DNA from: Tenrec ecaudatus
Lineage: Eukaryota; Chordata; Mammalia; Afrosoricida; Tenrecidae
Direction of reading: 5' to 3'
DNA: 64,000 bases
Assembly: GCF_050624435.1 (NCBI RefSeq)
Contig: NC_134530.1
Location: 142,764,721 to 142,828,720 of the forward strand
Shown here one piece after another: positions 1-44,900 of the stretch. Below the pieces are notes generated by a model that saw only the letters and a list, made by a program, of their open reading frames with translations, was not told the DNA's origin and ran no database searches. The first letter of the stretch is position 1. The number at the start of each line of letters is the position of its first letter. Made by a program: the position numbers and the translations under genes.

Positions 1-16
1 AGTTTTCCTCTGTTCG

Positions 17-551
17 TGTGTCAGTCCGGCCAGACTAGAGAAACAAATCCATGGAAACTCATATGTGTATAAGAGAGAGCTTTATATACAAGAGAAATTG
101 AATACTGAGAAAACAGCCCAGTCCAGTCCAGATCAAGTCCCTAAGTCTGACATTAGCCCTTAGGTCCGATACCAATCTATAAAGTCCTTTGCAGACTCAG
201 GAAACACATGCAATGATGCCGAATATAGGAAGATCACAGGCCGGTGGGAGGATAGTCTTGTGGGTCCAGTGATGGTGGCAGCATCTCGGCGCTGGTGTGG
301 GTCTCCATGTGGCCCCTCCAGGGCCATCAGCCCTGCCATCAGCATGGCCCCATGTGCCTTGTCAGTAGAGAGTCTCTCAGGGAATGAGAGAGTCTCCTGC
401 CTCCAAGGAGGAAATTCAGGAATTCCCAGAAGCCTCTGGAGAAGGCCGTGCCCAACAGAGGCCTCATTGGCTATGACCTGATTGACAGGCTAGACTCCAC
501 TCCTTCGCTCTTAATCCCCTCAAACTGACTAACAATTATATAACCACCACA
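17..551 (-). mobile_element. ERVL-type solo LTR (family A, copy 1)
   Basis: Read on the - strand it begins TGTGGTGG and ends ...CTCTAG...ACACA, with the late CTCTAG block typical of ERVL/MLT2-like LTRs. Flanks GTTCG (12-16) and GTTTG (552-556) look like a 5-bp target duplication with one mismatch, the size expected for ERVL. It sits in a truncated AfroSINE. Related copies are at 21383-21870 and 54101-54500. Confidence 0.6.
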
Positions 552-606
552 GTTTGATAGGGTCACTCTAGGTCAGAATCAACTAGATGGCAGTGAGTTT
601 GGTTTG
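552..606 (+). repeat. AfroSINE 3' fragment
   Basis: Ends with the AfroSINE tail (GGTCAGAATCAACTAGATGG...TTTGG). Only the 3' part is present, directly against an LTR boundary. Confidence 0.7.
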
Positions 607-785
607 GCCACTACAGTGTGGGCAGTGCAGAATATTGCACTGGACTCTGCTTTTCTACCTTTATCATTGCCAGGATTTTCCTCCAAATAAAGATCCCTAT
701 GCATCTTGATATAATTAATTAGACAACTACAATTTTGGGAGCGCTGATTCAGCCTAACCAGATGTCTTGACTGTGTAGCCCTTCA

Positions 786-976
786 GTGTCCCCTATTAGG
801 CGCCCTGTCAGTGCTCTGTGGGAAGCGCTGGGACTGCTGACCACACGGTCTGTGGGTCATGGAGGAAGATGAGACTGCCTGCGCCTGTACAAACTCACAG
901 CCTCGGAAACCTTAGGCACGGGGCTACTCAGCGTCAGAATTGAATCAATGGCAGTGGATTTGGTCTGGGGTTGGTT
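786..976 (+). repeat. AfroSINE
   Basis: Body contains GAGACTGCCTGCGCC and CTCACAGCCTCGGAAACC; the 3' end is CAGAATTGAATCAATGGCAG. Near full length and quite diverged. Confidence 0.75.
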
Positions 977-2877
977 TGTTCTCATGGAAGAGCCTGTTCT
1001 ATAGTCTTAACATCTATGCCCATCTGCTACTTGGGAGGCAGAATTTACCTGTCTGGATACTGAATTGTGTTTTCTTAAACGTTATGCACAAACGAAGGAA
1101 ACCCTGTCCAGTCCTATCCCACCTTCAAAATTGTCCTATGAGCCCATTTCCGCAGCCAGTGTCCATCCATCTCCTTGCCTGAGGGCCTCCCTCTTCTTCA
1201 CTGTCCCGCTACTGTACCAGTGATGTTCTCTCGGAACTGCTGTCTCGGACAACATGTCCAAAGTAGCTAAGACAAGTCTCGCCATCCTTGCCTCTAAGAA
1301 GCACTCTGACCTTACAGTCCTTCTTCCAAGACAGATCAGGTTGTCCTGTTAGCAGCCCATGGTACTTTCAGTGTCCTTCTCTAGCAAAACAATTCAAATG
1401 TATCAATTCTTCCTTGATCCTTATTCAGTGTCCAACTTTCACACCCATTTGAGGCAACGGAAAATATCATGGCTTGGGTCAGAACCCTACTTTAGGCCTC
1501 AAAGTACCATCCTGACTTTTCAGTACACTACAAAGGTCACCTGGCCTTGACTGGGGCCCACCCAGGTGTACGGGCCTACTGTCTCAAAGGCCTGAGTTCC
1601 TGCATGCCCTCTAGCCTTTATCAGCTTCCAACTTCCTATAAACGGGGGAGGGAGGCTTTGCCGTGTAGAGGGACACACCCTATCCAGCTACCTAACAGGT
1701 TCTGTATTGACGAAAGGAGAGAAACTGGACATTGCACAAGCCGCTGCCAGTCGTGAACACCCAGTTGCTAGTGGATCAGCCTGCTGGTGGATACCAGGAG
1801 AGACAGGTGTCAGCGGCCCAAAGGCTCACTTACCTACAGGCTAGGAGATCTCATTTCATAGGGGAATATCTGAAGCGAGGGCTGATTCAAAAGTCGTGTG
1901 TGTGTGTGTGTGTGTACGCATACACACATACTGATGAGTTTTAAATTTATATGATATTTAACGCCATGAGAGTGAAATGGAAAGCCAAGGCAGGTCATTT
2001 TAAGGAGAGGGGAAAAGAAATTGTCCACAGACGTAGAAAAGGACACAAGTATTTTATAAATAGGAGAGAGCTTCTAAAAGCTTTCGGAAAATGGAATTGA
2101 GAGGTAATGGAATTTCCCCGCAAATGCTTTGAAGCTCTTTGTAAAAGAAACCATGTAGGGGACGGTCTCCAACCTCTGTCTTCCCAAGGAGGAAGAAGGG
2201 TAAAACTCCGTTGACCCAAAGATTCCTGTGAGGTCAGGGGACATCAGTCATGTCTCCACCCTTCAACTTTCTTCACCTCTCTGACACGACCAGCCCCTCC
2301 CAAGGTCGTCTGCGATTCTCTGCTGAGTTCAGTAATTCATTGCTGTGCCCACACAGATCTCTCAGACAAGACAGGATTGCGGGGCATGTTAGTGAGTTTA
2401 GCAGGTTGCAATTCAGGATCAGAAATACTCGGGACACAGTTCTTCCAGTTAGCACAGCCTCCTCCTAGCTATGTCCGCAGGCATACTCTGCCTGGTCCTT
2501 GGTCTCGCAGCATAGAGTACAGTAAACAGCCAGTGAATGTTGGCGTCTCTTTTCTCATCATCTGTAATGTCTTCCTTACCTAGCGCTGTCATTACAGAAA
2601 TACCTTAGGTGGGTGGCTTTAAAGAACAGTTTTGGTTTTTTCTCACCTTTCTAGGGGCGAAAAGTCCAAATCGGGGCCTAAGCCACATTGATTCCTTCTG
2701 TGAGCCTCTCCTGGTATCTAGTGTCTGGCCTCACTTATCTTCTGTCTTTCCTTGCCTGTGTGTCTCTGTTTATAAGTGATTTAAATTTTGAACCCACCTT
2801 ACTGTAGTATGGCCTGATTAACGTAACAAAGAAAAACTATTTCAAAGAAAACTACTTTCGACAGTTCTAAAACAAAG
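977..2877. other. FAM102B intron 1 segment without recognised gene
   Basis: I see no exon or clear transposon here beyond a short (GT)n microsatellite at about 1896-1914. The open frames are short and carry no recognisable protein similarity. Confidence 0.5.
1896..1914 (+). repeat. (GT)n microsatellite
   Basis: About nine GT units followed by an imperfect CA-rich stretch. Confidence 0.9.
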
Positions 2878-3080
2878 CCACTTCCACGGAGTTGATTCTG
2901 ACTCAGTGACCCTGTGGGGAAGAACAGGACCCCTTCTGAGGATTCCCAAGGCTGTGAATCTTTTGTGGGAACAAATGGAACAGCCTCATCCTTCTCGAAA
3001 ATGGCTGGTGGGCTGAGCCACCGCTACGGTGCTAGCAGCATCCCACTGCACCTTCAGGGCTCGTACTGCAAGTATGGGGC
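2878..3080 (-). repeat. AfroSINE, reverse orientation
   Basis: GAGTTGATTCTGACTCAGTG followed by a CCAAGGCTGTGAATC block, the reverse complement of the AfroSINE 3' half; then GGCTGGTGGGCT from the anticodon-arm side. Confidence 0.75.
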
Positions 3081-3269
3081 TCGGGCTTTCAATGTGTGGA
3101 GAAGACTTAATTCAATCCATCGCCAGTTCCTCCTCTAGGAACTTGGACCTGAAGGCAAAGAGACAAGGTAGTAACTAGAGGGAAACATGGAGTCTGGAAG
3201 GATATATTTTTCCACTTTAAGATGTTCTTTGTGAACACTTTTTCTTCACCTTGATATACTCTATGCTTT

Positions 3270-3774
3270 TGTTAGGTAGCTTAGCCTAGGGAGTTGGGAA
3301 GTCCATTTACGCATGCCCAGGAGAGCCAGCATAGGAAAGCTGGATTTTCCTGCCGGTGGGCTCGAATGAGCGTTACACCTGGAGCAGCCCACCTGGGCCG
3401 GGTGATTGCAATTCAGCCAATGGGATCGACCTGGAGTCGTTCACCACACCTCCCCCCCCTCCCCCCCCCCCCCCCCCCCGGGAACCCTTGAAAAGGCAGG
3501 GACCAGAAGGGAGAGGGGCTTGTCGTCCCTTGGTCTTGGCTTGCTAGTGCGGTCTGGTCGTCTTCGTGGGAGGAGAGAGATCCTTGCGTGACCTGGAGCA
3601 GTCTCTGCCAGGCCGCATGGTCAAAGGAATCCTATGGGTGCCGCGTAAAACCTGATGCTTCTTTGAACTTTCATTAAATTCACTTGGATCACGAGCCCAG
3701 CTTCGGCGTGAAATCTTTCTTGCGTGGAGCCAAGGACCGAGGCTGAGATTTAGGCCGGAGAGAGAAACCTAACA
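3270..3774 (+). mobile_element. Solo LTR, ERV1-like (family C, copy 1)
   Basis: Termini are TGTTAGG and CCTAACA, a perfect 7-bp inverted repeat, flanked by the 4-bp direct repeat CTTT at 3266-3269 and 3775-3778. The body has a 19-base C run (3461-3479) and a 3' part with ATTAAA and AGCTTCGGCGTGAAATC. Two diverged reverse copies lie at 6857-7258 and 7659-8120. A 4-bp duplication fits class I retroviruses. No internal region remains. Confidence 0.75.
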
Positions 3775-4365
3775 CTTTCACTTATCTCCTCTCCCTTCCT
3801 AAGCATAGCGTCCTAGCATGTCTAGCATTGACCTCCTCTAGGCCAGTGTTTCTGTCAGTGCTCCTTTCCTGTTCACTTGGGTTTTTCAGGGAAATGCCCA
3901 CGTGCTTGTATTCTCTTGATTTCTTTTACTTCTCTTACTGTAGCTAAAGCTGCCTGCAGTGTGTGCGACAGACTATCTACTCTCTGTTGTAAAGGCTGCT
4001 GTGTAAAGGGACATCACAGCTGCTGTGTTAGAAAGCCCTTTGAAGCTAGATATAAATCAGCTCCATTTCCCCAGTTAGTACTGCAGATGATTTGTTGTGT
4101 GTCGTGAACAAAGGAAAAGAGAGCGGACATAATTTTGGGACTTTGCCTTGGGCATGGTTACTTAAGGGAGTTTAATACCTAACGCGGGTCCTGGTGTAAT
4201 TGGCTGAGTGACATTGTGAGATGAATTTTGCTATTCATTTTCCACGTGTCAGCCAATAAGGAAGGTTCTTAGGGTTTTGGCATAAAGCCATTAGAATACA
4301 ATGGCGTGCACCATGAAGCTAATTTTGTTCTCATTTTCAGGTCCTGTCCTTCTTGGCCAAAAAGC

Positions 4366-4556
4366 CAGTTGCCACAGTCAGTTCTGACTTGGTGAGAGCC
4401 CGCGTGTGTCAGAGTGAAGCTGTGCTCCGTAGACTGGATGATTTTTCAGAAGTAGATTGCCAGGCCTTTCATACACTGCGTCTCTGGGGGGACTTGAACT
4501 GCCACTTTCTCCTGTAGTAGCCAGGGTCTTAGCGCTTAGGACGCCTTCATTTTTTA
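4366..4556 (-). repeat. AfroSINE-related element, reverse orientation
   Basis: Contains the CAGTTCTGACTTGGTGA and GTGTCAGAGTGAAGCTGTGC blocks and an AGTAGATTGCCAGGCCTTTC stretch of a longer AfroSINE subtype. Confidence 0.65.
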
Positions 4557-4942
4557 GAGTGTTTTTAAAATGTGTTGATTTGGCTTTCGTTTTAACCAAG
4601 TTCTAAATGCCCAGGGTTTAGAGTCTAAAGGTTCTACAAGGAAACTGCAGGCCCCCCCAGCCCAAGTACTTGACATGGTCTGACAGGGGGGATGCAGGAA
4701 AAGGCATGTAGCATCCTTGTGCCATGTAGCATCTTTCCAGGGCATGCCCTTTAGCACACGGAGAAGTCAGGGGCAAGCACACCGGCTGGAGCTCGGAAAG
4801 GTTGGCCACATAGGCCAGGGAGAGGGGCCAGGTGGCTCTGGAGTGACACGCAGAGTTCCACGCCCAGCCGTCCTGATTTCCGAGGGTATTTTTGAGTTCT
4901 TTGTCTCGTCTCCTTTTAGCTTCCTCTTCCTAAATGACGCAA

Positions 4943-5142
4943 GCCCTGGGGGCATGGTGATTTCACATTGGGCTGCTAACTGCAAGGTCAGTAGTTGAGA
5001 CCTGCCAGCCACTCGTGGGAGAAAGATGAGGCTTTTTTACTCCCAGAAAGATTTAGTCTCAGAAGCCCACAGGGACAATTCTGCTCTGTCCTATACGGTC
5101 ACTATGAGTCAGAATCGATTCAATGGCAATGAGCTGGATTTT
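4943..5142 (+). repeat. AfroSINE, near full length
   Basis: GCCCTGGGGGCATGGTGA at the 5' end, GGGAGAAAGATGAGGC in the body, then CAATTCTGCTCTGTCC and TGAGTCAGAATCGATTCAAT at the 3' end. Confidence 0.85.
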
Positions 5143-6140
5143 TTTTTAATCTATCCCTGTATGATGAATGTAATTTCTCTTTGTCCTCCCTAGAGATATA
5201 TATTTTTTCTTATTCCAAATTAGTCTCTGTTTCTGCTAAGTTGCCCTCCTAACCTTGAATTTTGACAGGCCTTCTTCACGGGTCAGCTCTAATTTACATG
5301 GAAGCCCTGGAAGTTGATTAGAATCTATGAGTGTGGAGGGTGTGTGGCAACTCCGGATTTTACTTGGGTTGGGCTGGCTGGCTGTTCTGTTGAGAACTCT
5401 CAACATCTGTGTTCTAGGACCTTTCCTCTTGGACTGGTTACCGTTCCCAAAGTCATACCAGATCTTCTTGAAGAACAAATGTGCTGCTCAGCATTCTCAA
5501 GAGTTGGTTTAGGGTAAGAAAGCCGTTGTCTCAGATTCAGTCTGTCGGTCATCTTTCATTCCCACTCTGCAGTCCCCACCAGTGTGCCGGCCAGCCATCT
5601 TTAAGGTCAGGCAGTCCAGAGGGGTGGTCCATCTTATCGGGATGATAAAGCTCAGGAGAGGCTCTGAGGGCTTGGCTGTTTTTAAAGCCATGTGCGGCCC
5701 ATCCTTTTGCTCTGTGTCCGTCCTTCATCCTGATCCCAGCCCCATGTGAGATTCCTGCTCTTGGCTCTAGCATTGACAGGTTAGGATTCCGTTTCCTTAG
5801 ATTCACTTGTCCTTTCCTGACCGCTTATTTTTGTCACCTCTCTTGATTCTCTCATTTTCTTTTGTGTTTTGTTTGGGGGGTGGGGGCACTTAAGTATTCA
5901 ACTTGCCATCTTTGACTAAAAACTTCCATATACTTTTGTAGGAAAAGGAAAAGGACAACTTAAAAAAATACTTTTTGTTTACCTCTTGATTGCTGATTAT
6001 CAATCAGATCTGGCCGCAGCGACAGGGATATCCAGGAGCCCTGAAACTCGGAGTTCTTCCTCCAGCAGGTCTTGAGACAAAGAAATGTTGGGAGAGAAGC
6101 AGCAATGAGAAAGCGTAACTATGTGGTCTTCCCCCTTTGG
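5143..6140. other. FAM102B intron 1 segment without recognised feature
   Basis: Unique-looking intronic sequence. The open frames in it are short and show no recognisable domain. Confidence 0.4.
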
Positions 6141-6573
6141 GGGCCAAATGATCCTTTCACAGGGGTCGCCTAAGACAGTCGGAAAACATATTTCCGATGG
6201 TCTTAGGAACCGAGATACTGCTCCTCTGTCTGTCTCCAGGTGGGTCCGCCCACATGCAGATACGCCCACATACGAGTGCCCGGCGTGAACACACCATGCT
6301 TTAAGACAAAATTTCATTCCTTTGTAATTAGAAATAAATATTTCACAATATATAATTATATACTGTTTTGTGATTAATCACCATGCTTTAATTATGTTAA
6401 ATTTGTAACAATGAAAATACATCCTGCATATCAGATATTTACATTATGATTCATAACAGTAGCAAAATTACAGTTATGAAGTAGCAACAAAAATAATTTG
6501 ATGGGTGTGGGTCACCACCACATGAGGAACTGTATTAAGGGGTCGCGGTATCAGGAAGGTTGAGAAACACTGT
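6140..6573 (+). mobile_element. SPIN-type hAT transposon (non-autonomous)
   Basis: Contains the SPIN signature blocks CCTTTCACAGGGGTCGCC near the 5' end, TTTGTGATTAATCACCATGC and ATACATCCTGCATATCAGAT inside, and AGGAAGGTTGAGAAACACTG at the 3' terminus. The 5' inverted terminus is missing or degraded. SPIN elements are known as horizontally transferred hAT transposons shared by tenrec, bushbaby, bats, opossum, lizards and frogs. Confidence 0.85.
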
Positions 6574-6856
6574 TTTATATGTCTGTAAGTAAATGCACAT
6601 GCACATGCCATGTAAACACATGCTTGCTTTTTCCAATGAGATGTGCATTTGCTTTTGCAATTCCTCATCTTTGGCTTCTGGATGTTGGTGGAGAAAGCCC
6701 TAACAGCCAGACTGGTGGATCCTACCATGAACTCAGCGTGCTCTCTAAGACAACAGCAGGCTGCTTTATCACACTCACCAAGGCACTGATCCCTAACTGT
6801 CCTCAAGCATTTGTCTGAAACGTTCCGCTCACACACCAGGCCCCCCCCCCCTAGAT

Positions 6857-7258
6857 GTTACTGGATTCCTCTGGTGGGGAATACCGCCATTTTTGACTTC
6901 GCATGAGAAAGAATTCACGCCAAAGCCTGGTTTGTGATCCGAGTTTTCATAAAGGATCGAAGTTTCAGGTTTTACAGACAGGAGCACGGGGCACCTCGGA
7001 GCACTGCACACCCACACATTGGCGCCCCTGGGGTGTGGGGGGGAGGAGAGAGAGAGGCCTCAGCACAGCCGCGGAAGGCCTGCTGGGAGGCGTGTATGAC
7101 AGTACTGGTTGACCCCATTGGCTGAATTAAGCCCACCTGGCCTACATTGGGCCAATCTAAGTGTCCTGCCCACCTGGGTCTACCGCCTCAGGGTTCAAGG
7201 CCCTGAATTTGGAGGATGCCCATTCAACACCCCTGGTCCCTGCTGCGGCTACCTAGTG
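6857..7258 (-). mobile_element. LTR, ERV1-like (family C, copy 2)
   Basis: Reverse-orientation relative of 3270-3774: shares GAATTCACGCCAAAGCCTGG, CTGCACACCCACACA, GCCCACCTGG and a terminal GGCTACCTA block. Both ends are diverged, so the borders are approximate. Confidence 0.6.
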
Positions 7259-7504
7259 GAACTCACTTCTTTCCTAAGAAAATCAAAATTATTCAAATGG
7301 GACTCATTCACCTTTCACTTCTCCAGGTTTCCATTGATGGTCGTCTGTTGTGGTGCCTTTCTTTCCGTGGAATAAGTATTCCTCCTCTCTAGGGCAAAGT
7401 CCCTTCTGTTTACACCTAAGACTGGATATAATGCCACCTGCAGAAGCCTGGAACGTGGCCCAAGAATATAGATTTCTCTTTACCGCCAATGGCCTCTTCC
7501 GCTT

Positions 7505-7652
7505 GAAAAGACTGGGTTTAAATGCAAGTTCTGCACCTGGCTACCTTGGTCCGCTTCTTTCCTTGTGCTTCATTTTCTCACCTACAACGTGGGCATAGCA
7601 CTACCCACCTGGTGCGAGATTAAATAGCATGTGGAAAGCGCTTAATACATGT
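7505..7652 (+). repeat. MIR SINE
   Basis: Shows the MIR core pattern: TGGGTTTAAATGCAAGTTCT, CTCATTTTCTCACCTACAA-like block, GAGATTAAATAGCATGTG and AAGCGCTTAATACATG. The family C LTR copy at 7659 begins right after its end. Confidence 0.75.
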
Positions 7653-7658
7653 TAGCTT

Positions 7659-8120
7659 TGTTAGGTTTCTCAGGTGGATACCTCGGTTCTCAGCTTTGCA
7701 AGAGACTTCGCGCAGAAGCCTGGTTTGTGGTCCAAGTGGGTTTTTATAAGGGAGAACTTTCAGGTTTGATAGTCTGAAAAGAGTACACCTATTTCAGGGA
7801 AGCGTGCCAAACTGTGTAAAAGCCGAGGTGTGGGGCCCACAAGTGAACGCGGGCAACCTCAGGCACTGCACACCCACACGTGGTGACCGGAGGCCCGGGA
7901 GACCTTGCACGGCAGAGCAGGCACAGGAGCAGGGTCAAGGGGAGGGGGCAGAAGGGCAGGCCGTCCACTGCTAAGGTATTTAACCCGCTGGCTGTGGAGG
8001 CGTGGTTGGTGGTTCGGTCGACCGGGTTGGCTGCATCTAGCCCACCTGGCTGGAGGGGGGCGGGGAAAGGGGCTGAATTGGAGCATGCGCATTAGTCTAC
8101 TGGAGCCGTAAGGCTATTGC
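7659..8120 (-). mobile_element. LTR, ERV1-like (family C, copy 3)
   Basis: Starts TGTTAGGTTTCTC, the reverse complement of the family C 3' terminus. Shares TTTGCAAGAGACTTCGCGCA, CTGCACACCCACACGTGG and GCATGCGCATTA with the other copies. The right end is diverged. It lies 400 bp from copy 2 in the same orientation. Confidence 0.65.
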
Positions 8121-8569
8121 CCGGTCCCTGTGCAGGTGCGGGAGGGACGCGCTCTCGATCCCTAGTCTGCGCTTCAGTGGCTTCTTTTATTTCAAACATA
8201 ATGTTATTATGGTATTATTAAAACTGTGATAATAGTTCCACTTAGAATTAAGTTTTCGTTTTTTTGTCTCTTGCACAAACTGTGCATATAAACCTTTTAA
8301 GGGTAGGAACTCCGGTCTCTGTTTTAAAATACCTAGAGGTTCCCCAGCACACAGATAGTGAGCAGGTATTGTTTGTTAAGTGAATAGTGAAGTCTCCATC
8401 AGTATTGTTCGACTTAATAAGTAAATTTACTCCACCACCACCTAGTTTCCTCTGAATAATTAACACCCTCCAAAGATTTTCAAATAACGTTGTTTGGAAT
8501 TTGTCTTCTTCCTGCTTCACTGTTTCCACATGTCACCTTGGCATCATAGACCGAGTGCGGTTTCCGTGA

Positions 8570-42898
<34,329 letters not shown>

Positions 42899-44845
42899 GT
42901 CAAGCTGGCGGATGGACGCTGCCCGGGAGGCTGACGGCGTGGGCAGTGGAGCTCTCCAGCCCCTTTGTGCTGGAGGAGAGACTGAACCTTTCGGAAATGA
43001 CGTGCAGTCTGCTCACCTAGCAAAGGAAAGCCACGGCCGAACTCGTGTCTAATCATGCCCACCACCAAATCCTTGCGACCCCCCCCCCAAGAGGACACCT
43101 GAAAGGCAGATGGAGGTGACGTCCCGGCTCCTGTGGGCGCTGCACGTGATGGCAACGAGCGGGGGAAACGCCCTCTGGGTCCGAGTACAGTTTTAGGATT
43201 GAGTTTGTGGTAGAGGTGCTCAACAGATTTGGGCCCTCGTTACCTGTTTGGTTTTGTTTTTTAATTTTTATGATTGTGAATCAATGAGGATCATTTCAAC
43301 CCTGTAAACGCTGTCAAATGGCTATCATCCCTGTTAAGGACACTTTCCTGAACTCCCTGCAGTTTCGTCCTAAACGTATTAACTTTTCTTGGTGCAATAA
43401 TTGATATGTGGTTGTTAATGCTTTGGGGAAATGGTATACTACAATTTAAACATGTAAAGTGCTTATTAATAATTCTATATATTATCAGTCATAAAATGTA
43501 TCTAGGATTTGTGAATGGGTTTCATGCCATCTTCATGCAGTGTGTATTATTACATACAGTCGATATTAGATAAGCTGCAGGACCTCCACCACTACGGTAT
43601 CAGAAATTCAGAATACAGTCAATATATAAGGCACCTTAGCGTACGAGTTGGACACCTCATTCAATAATCACTTCTGCTGATTTCAGGAAAAAAGGTATCT
43701 TCAGAGCAGCCTCTCCTTTGTGCTTTCAGATTTAGCTGAAACCAGAAGTTATTGGAGAGGCAGTGGATAGAAGATGGGGGGAGGCTGCTTGACCATCACC
43801 CCGCAGCTTGGGGTGATCCATTTAGCCTCCCATGATTAGACAATAGTGTGTTTTCTTTAGCAGAAGTTGTGTTTGGGACAAGAATAGAAAATAACACATA
43901 TCAAAGAGTTTTAAAAATAAAAGTATCTAGCCTAGGTCTAATTTGACAGTACATCAGACAAACAGTAGTGTTTTTCTGTTCTCACATGATATAAAAAACA
44001 TGGAAGATTTCAACTCTCCTGGAATCACCAAGTCTTCTAAGAAAAAAAAAATGGAGATTCTGGACAACTAGTAATACTTAGTCTTTACACCCCAAACCCT
44101 GTTGAAGATATGTAATGTGTTAAATTTAAATTGCTTTGTGGTCTACATATTTTCATATTGGTAAGATAAGGGAGAAATTATTTTTAAGAAAGCACTGTTT
44201 TAAAATCCAGATTTAGAGGCATGAAAATATTTGAGTTAGGATTTTTTGGCTTGAATGTCTCATGAGATTGAGTATTCTACATTCACCCAATACCGTTGTG
44301 ACAAACAGACTGAGTCTTTCAAAGGTGACACACATTTAAAGTATTTTGAATGTTGACAGGGCTTTGAGTCGCTATAGTTTTTTTCTTAGTAAGATTTGTT
44401 TTGAATGGGGAAAAAATATCACTGAGTTTAAGATTTCGGTTTAATCCAGAAAAACGTTCCTGTTAGAGAAAAGTCAGAGAAAGTTTATAATAGTGGTAGG
44501 AAAACATTGCTTAGAGAGAGATTTATGATGACATTTTTTAAAACCTATTTTTCTATTTTCCAAATATTTATGGTATATTTTTATTGGCACTTCTGAGATT
44601 GATTTTGCTGTTTGAAAATGATAATTAGATCATAAGTGAGGTTCTTAGGCCAAACACATCAAGGTCACTGTAATTGGAGCAGGGCCCCCATCTTACTCTT
44701 CATTGGCTGCTCTTAACCCAGCTCCGTCATACAAGATGGACTCAGGGCAGGTATGTGCCGCTTAACATTCACAATACTTTCTGTGAAATAATGTTACATA
44801 CAAGCAGTCCCTGTAAAATCCACAGTTCCCTGAAAGCATATAAAT

Positions 44846-44900
44846 ATGAAGGAGCTTCAAGATCATGGACTTTTTCCACAGACTTTTTGGAACCCCTGGT
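44846..44900 (+). repeat. Short palindromic repeat arms (MITE-like)
   Basis: GGAGCTTCAAGATCATGGAC followed by TTTTTCCACAGACTTTTTGG: the same arms as at 14565 and 51243, with a shortened centre. Lies within the FAM102B 3' UTR. Confidence 0.45.
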
